A program made the position numbers and the translations under genes. Of a DNA stretch of 64,000 bases, positions 59,330-64,000 are shown piece after piece; position 1 is the stretch's first letter, and each line of letters opens with the position of its first letter. The notes under the pieces are model-generated. The model had not been told where the DNA came from. It saw nothing but the letters and a program-made list of their open reading frames with translations, and made no database searches. Source of the DNA: Gemmatimonadetes bacterium 2013_60CM_65_52 (GTDB taxonomy: Bacteria > Gemmatimonadota > Gemmatimonadetes > Gemmatimonadales > Gemmatimonadaceae); NCBI GenBank assembly GCA_002215645.1, contig NGFI01000005.1, positions 426,678 to 490,677 on the forward strand, written 5' to 3'.

Positions 59330-62233
59330 CTAGGGCCTGATCGCCGCCGCCACGTAGTAGCGCCACTCTCTCGCCACCGGCGCATCCACGGCGCGCGCGA
59401 AGCCGGCGGTGACGTCGACGTCGGGAGTGCCAAGGGCAGCGATACCCGGGACGCGCTCACGCAGCTCGATGCCGAAGCTGCGGAGCGCCGTCTTGAAGAG
59501 ATCGGGGCTCGCTGCGGCGTAGAAGACCTCGACGGGCGGGACGGGCAGGCCGACGCGGTATGCCGCGAACGAGTTGCCGACGACGCTGGCGAAGGGGTAT
59601 GCAGGCGCGTCCACCCGCCGTGCGTCGAGTGCCGGATCGATGAGCGACGACGTGAGACCGCCGATGACGAACCGCTCACGCATCGAGCCGCCACCGCCGC
59701 CGACCGTGCCGTAGGAAATGCGCGCCGTGGTCAGGCCGCCAGTGTTGCCGCCGAAGGCGAGAGCGATGGTGCTCCGCTGCCGCAGGTAGCTACCGCCTTG
59801 CGTGCTTCCAAGCTCCGCGAGCGTAAGGAGCTGCTCCTGATAGCGCGAGTCCAGGTCGCGCTGGCGGCGCACGACGGTGAGGCCGGCCAGTACCGCCGAA
59901 CGATTGGCAGACGGCAGGACCTCGGAGTCCTGATGCTCGAACAATCCGCCCAGAGACGCGGCGAAGTCGCCGCCGTCGCTCGCGATGGTGCGGCGCAGGC
60001 GCGCGGCACCGCCATAGCGCGTCATGTCGAGGAGGACGTCAGGCGCGGGACTGAACACACGGGACGGCGCTTCGTGCGTGCCCCAGGCATTCACGAGCAA
60101 TTCGTTCCTGCTACCTCGAGCCGCAATGGCCAGTGAAACGCCTTCTTGCAGGGAGGAGGACCCCGCCGCACCCAGAAGCACGGCGTGGAATCGTCCCACG
60201 GGGTCGGTGCGAACGAGCGCGAGCAGCACAGACGACCCGCCGTAGCTCGTCACTGCGGCCGGCACATATCGCATCCGGTCGGGACCGGCGCCATACGCGG
60301 TCTCCTCGCTCACCGCGCCCACGTTGGTGCGTAGCGTGCTGTCCGCGCCGCGGCGAACGGGCGGCAGCACGGGCGAGAGAGAATCCGCGAGTGCGAGAAG
60401 CAGGGGCGCCCCCGCACGCACGGCGCGCGCGAGCGATCCGCTGTCCGGCTTGATCCGCCTGAGATCGTAGCCGTCCGCGTGCAGAGAGAGAAACCAGAGC
60501 GTTCCGTCGGGCGCTACGTCCGCGCCGACCGCCGCGCCCGTAACCGCCGTGAGCCGCGCTGCGCGCGACTCGACACTCAGGCGCTCGAGGTTGGCGATGC
60601 CGCCTGCCTCCGAGGTCGCGACGATCGCACGGCCATCCGTGTCGAACGTCGCGTCGAACCGTATGACACCGTCGTCGGGATCCGCATAGCGGAGCGACCC
60701 GTCTGCCGAGTTCACGCGCGCGATCCGCCAGCGGTCGCCGCGCTGTTCGGCAACGACGATCTCACCCGTCTTCCGCGAGACACGGGGGCGATCGAAGTTC
60801 CGCGTGACGCTCCCGGGAAGAATCGTTCGCACCGCTCCGCTGGCGAGTTCCACCCGCACGAGATCACACCAGCCGTGCTCGCAGCGCACGGCAGCTGCCC
60901 ATGTGCCGTCGGGCGACGGATCGGGATCTCGAATGGCGGCGCCATGCGTCAGACGCGTCAGCGTGCCGTCCTCCGCACTCCACAGGAAGAGATCGGGGCG
61001 GAGGCTGCCGTCGCTCATCGGCATGCGGCGCGTGATCAGCAGATGACGATTGTCCGGGAGCCACCGCGGCGATTCGTACGGCGCGCCATCGGCGGCCATG
61101 AGCGAAATGACGACGCGGCGCGGCGGCGGGTAGAACGTCCGATCGGGCACGTCATCCGGATCGCGACGCAGCTGCAGCTCGCGGCGCCGTGTGGCGGCGG
61201 TGTCCGGCTCGTCGGCCGTGCGCCAGACGACGAGCTCACTCGGCGCGTCGCGGTGCCGGACGACGATCGCGACGAAATTTCCGTCGGGCGAAATTGCCGG
61301 ATCTCCCGTGTTGTAGAGCAGGCGCTGCACGAGCGTTCCCGGCACGGAGGCATCGACGTCCAGCGCGCGCTCGAAGGCCAGCGCGTCGGCCGTCACCTCG
61401 GCGACGAATCGCCCGTAGAGTTGCGCCGGCGTCCCACCATACACGCCGACAAAGGCATCGTCGAAGGACCGAACCGTCTTGGCGGTCAGGCGCCGCCACA
61501 GCGCGGTGATGCTCGCGTCTCCCTCTCGCCGGCCGAGCCACTCGAGATACGCGGACCCCGCGAGATACGCGAAGCTGCCCGTTTCCCAACCGCTCGTCGC
61601 GCTGAGGGCACCGTATGAGGGCAGTCGGCCCTCGATTGCGAACTGCCGCAGAATGGCGGCACGCCACGCGTGATTGGGACGTCCCGAGCCCGAGGCGCGG
61701 CCTTCGACGTAGGTCGCATATCCCTCCAGCATCCAGCGCGGCGCCTCGACGGCAATCGGCCCAAGGGGAACCGGCGAAAGGCTCCAGAGCAGATTCTTCC
61801 AATGGTTGCGCGACGGCCGCGTGAGGTGCGCGATGTGCGCGAACTCGTGTGTGGCCACCAGCTCGTTCCACACGCGGAAATTGCCGACCTCGTTGCGCGG
61901 GCCCGGCGGCGTCGGCCAGAGGACGATGGTCGGCGCATCGAGCGAGGTGTACGCGGTTCCGTTGCCGTCGTTGACGGGATCGTCGACGACGACGTCCACC
62001 CGGTCGTCAGGAAGAAAACCGACGATCGCGCCGACCTTCGTCCGGACGTCCTCCATGCGTGCGGCCAGCGCGAGCGTCCACGCACGGTACTCGTCGGGGT
62101 AGTGAAAGACGAAGTGCTCCGTTTCCACGGTCCGCCACGAGAGCCAGGGGCGCGGCTGCTGCCCGTTGGCTGCCGACGACAGCATCGCGAGCAACGCCAG
62201 GCCCGCGACTGCGGACCGCGCGGGATGCGCCAC
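59330..62233 (-). CDS. secreted MA-clan peptidase fused to a beta-propeller
   Basis: The 967-residue protein has a signal peptide (SAVAGLALLAMLSSAANGQ) and a gluzincin domain with zinc motif HEFAH (residues 129-133), followed by EAPRWMLEGYATYVEG holding the third ligand. A long propeller of PD40/WD40-like blades (LLYNTGDPAISPDGNFVAIVV; PYESPRWLPDNRHLLITRR; AIRDPDPSPDGTWAAAV; DAGTFDTDGRAIVATSE-type repeats) follows, and a C-terminal region of about 200 residues ends in beta-barrel-like strands (WRYYVAAAIRP). GTG 62233 gives a normal leader; GTG 62314, overlapping the small upstream gene, is possible. Probably acts at the outer surface. Confidence 0.78.
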   Translation of the reverse strand: MAHPARSAVAGLALLAMLSSAANGQQPRPWLSWRTVETEHFVFHYPDEYRAWTLALAARMEDVRTKVGAIVGFLPDDRVDVVVDDPVNDGNGTAYTSLDAPTIVLWPTPPGPRNEVGNFRVWNELVATHEFAHIAHLTRPSRNHWKNLLWSLSPVPLGPIAVEAPRWMLEGYATYVEGRASGSGRPNHAWRAAILRQFAIEGRLPSYGALSATSGWETGSFAYLAGSAYLEWLGRREGDASITALWRRLTAKTVRSFDDAFVGVYGGTPAQLYGRFVAEVTADALAFERALDVDASVPGTLVQRLLYNTGDPAISPDGNFVAIVVRHRDAPSELVVWRTADEPDTAATRRRELQLRRDPDDVPDRTFYPPPRRVVISLMAADGAPYESPRWLPDNRHLLITRRMPMSDGSLRPDLFLWSAEDGTLTRLTHGAAIRDPDPSPDGTWAAAVRCEHGWCDLVRVELASGAVRTILPGSVTRNFDRPRVSRKTGEIVVAEQRGDRWRIARVNSADGSLRYADPDDGVIRFDATFDTDGRAIVATSEAGGIANLERLSVESRAARLTAVTGAAVGADVAPDGTLWFLSLHADGYDLRRIKPDSGSLARAVRAGAPLLLALADSLSPVLPPVRRGADSTLRTNVGAVSEETAYGAGPDRMRYVPAAVTSYGGSSVLLALVRTDPVGRFHAVLLGAAGSSSLQEGVSLAIAARGSRNELLVNAWGTHEAPSRVFSPAPDVLLDMTRYGGAARLRRTIASDGGDFAASLGGLFEHQDSEVLPSANRSAVLAGLTVVRRQRDLDSRYQEQLLTLAELGSTQGGSYLRQRSTIALAFGGNTGGLTTARISYGTVGGGGGSMRERFVIGGLTSSLIDPALDARRVDAPAYPFASVVGNSFAAYRVGLPVPPVEVFYAAASPDLFKTALRSFGIELRERVPGIAALGTPDVDVTAGFARAVDAPVAREWRYYVAAAIRP

Positions 62234-62306
62234 CAAACGGGAAAGGGACGCGGGCAACGTGCGCGCGTCCCTCAGGCTGCAACCACCATTTTCTCGCCGA
62301 CCTCGA

Positions 62307-62480
62307 TCACCCACGCACTGCAGTCTTTCCGCGCAACCTGTCCTGCAGCCAGGTGAGCGGCACGATGAACAGCGGCGTCAGCACGACGCCGAGGAGCGTG
62401 TTGATCCAGATGAGCGCGATGTAGAACGCGCAGAGGCCGAGACCAACCCAGAGGGTCGCGAGGGGGCCGTGAGTTTCCAA
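62307..62480 (-). CDS. small two-helix membrane protein
   Basis: A 57-residue reading frame starts with TTG 10 nt after an AGGAG site. It encodes two hydrophobic segments (LWVGLGLCAFYIALIWI and LLGVVLTPLFIVPLTWL) and a basic tail (QDRLRGKTAVRG). Its stop lies next to the peptidase gene on the same strand. Third-position GC and the hydrophobic pattern support a real gene; it was too short for the usual ORF length limit. Function unknown. Confidence 0.6.
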   Translation of the reverse strand: METHGPLATLWVGLGLCAFYIALIWINTLLGVVLTPLFIVPLTWLQDRLRGKTAVRG

Positions 62481-62589
62481 GAGAAAGTCGCTCCTGTCGC
62501 CGAAGAACGGGTGTACACCCGGAACATACCGAGGCGCGCGAGCGCGAGCCAGAGGCGGAGCGAGCGTGCGCCCCGAGCCTGTCGGGGAC

Positions 62590-62595
62590 TATATT
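62590..62595 (+). promoter_or_regulatory. -10 box TATATT for a probably leaderless tilS transcript
   Basis: TATATT ends 7 nt before the tilS ATG at 62603, so the transcript would begin at or beside the start codon. There is no ribosome-binding sequence between. No good -35 is visible. Confidence 0.45.
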
Positions 62596-62602
62596 GCGAT
62601 AC

Positions 62603-63910
62603 ATGACAGTCGATCCTGCGCGGGTGGTGGAGCAGGCGGCGGAGGCCACGCGAAACGGCGCCCCGCTTGTGCTCGCCGTCTCCGGCGGCATCGACTCGAT
62701 GGTTCTGCTGCATGCCATGGCGCGAGTGGCCCGTACGCGCATCGCCTGCGTCGCGACGTTCGATCACGGCACGGGTGTCGCGGCCACGCGCGCGGCGGAA
62801 CACGTGCGGAGCGAGAGCGAGCGGCTCGGCATCCCCGTGGCGGTGGCGCGGGCCGACGAAGCGCTGGACGTGCGCGAGGGCCATGAGGCCGCATGGCGTA
62901 CCGCGCGGTACGCGTTCCTGCGACGGACCGCCGCGCAGCACGACGCCGTGTTGGTCACCGCGCACACCCGCGACGATCAGCTCGAAACGGTGCTCATGCG
63001 TATTCTGCGCGGTTCCGGCGCGCGCGGGCTCGCCGGGTTGTATGCGCAGAGCGACGTGTTGCGTCCATTCGTGTCCGTACGGCGAGCGGACATCGAGGCC
63101 TTCGCGACGCTGCACGCGGTCGATTGGCTGGAGGATCCCAGCAACGCGTCCGTGTTGCACTTCCGAAATCGCGTGCGTCGCGACTTGTTGCCGGCGCTGC
63201 GCAGAGCTCGACCCGGGCTCGAGGACGAGCTGCTCGCACTGGCGCGGCGCGCCGCCGATTGGCGGCTCGAGCTCGACACGTTCGCGCAGGATCACGTCGC
63301 CGCGCAACGCATCCAGGGAGGGCGTCTCGTCGTGCGCCGCCGGGAACTGGCCGGATACGATGAGGATTCGCTGGCCGTGCTCTGGGCATCCATCGCAAGT
63401 CGGGCGGGGCTGGCACTGGACCGGCGCGGAACGCGGCGCATTGCTGCGTTCACGAGCACGGGACCCACGAGCGGCGGCGTGCCGCTGGCGGGCGGATGGT
63501 GTCTCGACGCCACGCCGGACAGCTACATTCTCGGGCGCCTCGACGCGACTCCAGCGTGCACGAAGCTTCCCACGCACGGCTCGCTGGAATGGGGCGCTTT
63601 TCGGTTTCGCGTAACGTCCGGGGAGGATGTGCCATCCCCATGGGCGGCGGCGATTCCGGTGGCGGCTGGTGGCGTGGTGCGCGGCTGGAGCGCGGGAGAC
63701 CGGCTCGCGCCGGCGGGCGCTCAACCGTGGCGGCGTGTTACCCGTTATCTCTCAGACGTGGGTGTGCGCGGCAGGGAGCGGGCGGGCTGGCCCGTGGTCG
63801 TGTCGGGCGACGACGTCGTCTGGATTCCGGGAATTCGCCGCAGCGACGCGGCAACCGATCGGTCCGGCAGGCCGGTTCGACACTACGTGTGTGAGCGCAT
63901 CGACAGCTGA
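62603..63910 (+). CDS. tilS: tRNA(Ile)-lysidine synthase
   Basis: Attaches lysine to C34 of the tRNA-Ile with anticodon CAU, so that it reads AUA and is charged with isoleucine. The 435-residue protein has the PP-loop VSGGIDSMVLLHA (SGGIDS 27-32), then FDHGTG, HEAAWRTARYAFL, AHTRDDQLETVLMRILRGSGARGLAGL, and the linker VDWLEDPSN with RNRVRRDLLPAL. The C-terminal tRNA-binding part holds VRGWSAGDRLAPAG and WRRVTRYLSD. ATG 62603 begins right before the first strand. Its stop overlaps the hpt start by 20 bp. Confidence 0.93.
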   Translation: MTVDPARVVEQAAEATRNGAPLVLAVSGGIDSMVLLHAMARVARTRIACVATFDHGTGVAATRAAEHVRSESERLGIPVAVARADEALDVREGHEAAWRTARYAFLRRTAAQHDAVLVTAHTRDDQLETVLMRILRGSGARGLAGLYAQSDVLRPFVSVRRADIEAFATLHAVDWLEDPSNASVLHFRNRVRRDLLPALRRARPGLEDELLALARRAADWRLELDTFAQDHVAAQRIQGGRLVVRRRELAGYDEDSLAVLWASIASRAGLALDRRGTRRIAAFTSTGPTSGGVPLAGGWCLDATPDSYILGRLDATPACTKLPTHGSLEWGAFRFRVTSGEDVPSPWAAAIPVAAGGVVRGWSAGDRLAPAGAQPWRRVTRYLSDVGVRGRERAGWPVVVSGDDVVWIPGIRRSDAATDRSGRPVRHYVCERIDS

Positions 63911-64000
63911 TCCGAGGCTCGAGGGACGCGCGCTCAAGCGCGTCGTGTTCGACGCGGTGGACATCGCGGCGCGCGTGCGCGAGCTCGGCGCGGAGATCAC
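63891..64000 (+). CDS. hpt: hypoxanthine phosphoribosyltransferase, N-terminal end (partial)
   Basis: The frame begins with GTG at 63891 inside the tilS end and runs off the window. The visible residues include LKRVVFDAVDIAARVRELGAEI, like the first helix-strand of bacterial Hpt (the site of the ...I..RV.ELG.EI pattern). The tilS-hpt order, often followed by ftsH, is common in bacteria and supports the call. The PRPP loop lies outside the window. Confidence 0.7.
   Translation, partial: MSASTADPRLEGRALKRVVFDAVDIAARVRELGAEI

Noticed and set aside
1-64000. rRNA and tRNA genes
   Set aside because: No conserved rRNA segments or cloverleaf sequences with TTCRA arms were recognised by eye; a tRNAscan-SE and Infernal run would be needed to be certain.

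Overview
This window is GC-rich bacterial chromosome, about two thirds G+C by eye, with tightly packed genes and many ATGA/GTGA overlaps. It encodes a Gram-negative type envelope: two TonB-dependent receptors, a FadL-type porin, many lipoproteins and Tat-like substrates. The mix of DUF4403, DUF1800/DUF1501, DUF2911, SET-domain, M14/M19/M20 hydrolase and ECF sigma genes suggests an aerobic, peptide- and lipid-degrading member of the Gemmatimonadota. That placement is inference from gene content; no rRNA or tRNA gene is present to confirm it.

Layout. 0-1.8 kb: the end of an FMN-binding protein, a small membrane protein and ApbE, together a flavinylation cassette. 1.6-4.3 kb: a copper operon copA-csoR with a near-ideal CsoR operator placed over the copA start codon. 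4.5-9.7 kb: a plug-domain lipoprotein, pnuC-nadR (pyridine nucleotide salvage), a TonB-dependent receptor preceded by a clear TPP riboswitch, and a beta-propeller protein. 9.7-24.6 kb: an M19 dipeptidase, a glycosyltransferase, an M20 amidohydrolase, a minus-strand unit (M14 peptidase, Ig-like lipoprotein, SET protein), an asparagine-synthetase-like protein with altered active sites, a mannonate-type SDR, a DUF4403 lipoprotein and two PAP2 phosphatases. 24.6-25.6 kb: a lower-GC patch with an inverted repeat, one small secreted protein and a strong bidirectional terminator.

25.6-36 kb: a lipoprotein, an ECF sigma factor divergent from FecR and a STN-domain TonB receptor (Fec-type signalling), a coiled-coil membrane protein, an osmoprotectant-type ABC transporter with a binding-protein/permease fusion, and phosphoglucomutase. 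36-47 kb: DUF2911, a D-threonine-aldolase-like enzyme, a DUF1800/DUF1501 pair, a cupredoxin lipoprotein, then a run ending in a second SET protein, an unknown protein, fumarylacetoacetase and a second DUF4403 lipoprotein. 46-51 kb: a LysM protein divergent from a lytic transglycosylase with a perfect 16-bp palindrome between them, then a secreted protein, dUTPase and a CPBP protease, the last three flanked by two copies of a MITE-like element. 51-57.5 kb: an ECF sigma/anti-sigma/HEAT-repeat operon and a GDSL-hydrolase/FadL pair. 57.7-64 kb: malate synthase, a large MA-clan peptidase/beta-propeller protein with a small membrane gene in front of it, tilS and the start of hpt.

Two kinds of non-coding element stand out. 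One is a family of gene-end palindromes built from 8-bp tandem units (TAGGACNN) around a CAAAC core, with look-alike elements built on other short units. The other is a 20-bp terminal-inverted-repeat element near 48.3 and 50.8 kb. No CRISPR array, transposase, integrase, rRNA or tRNA gene was seen.
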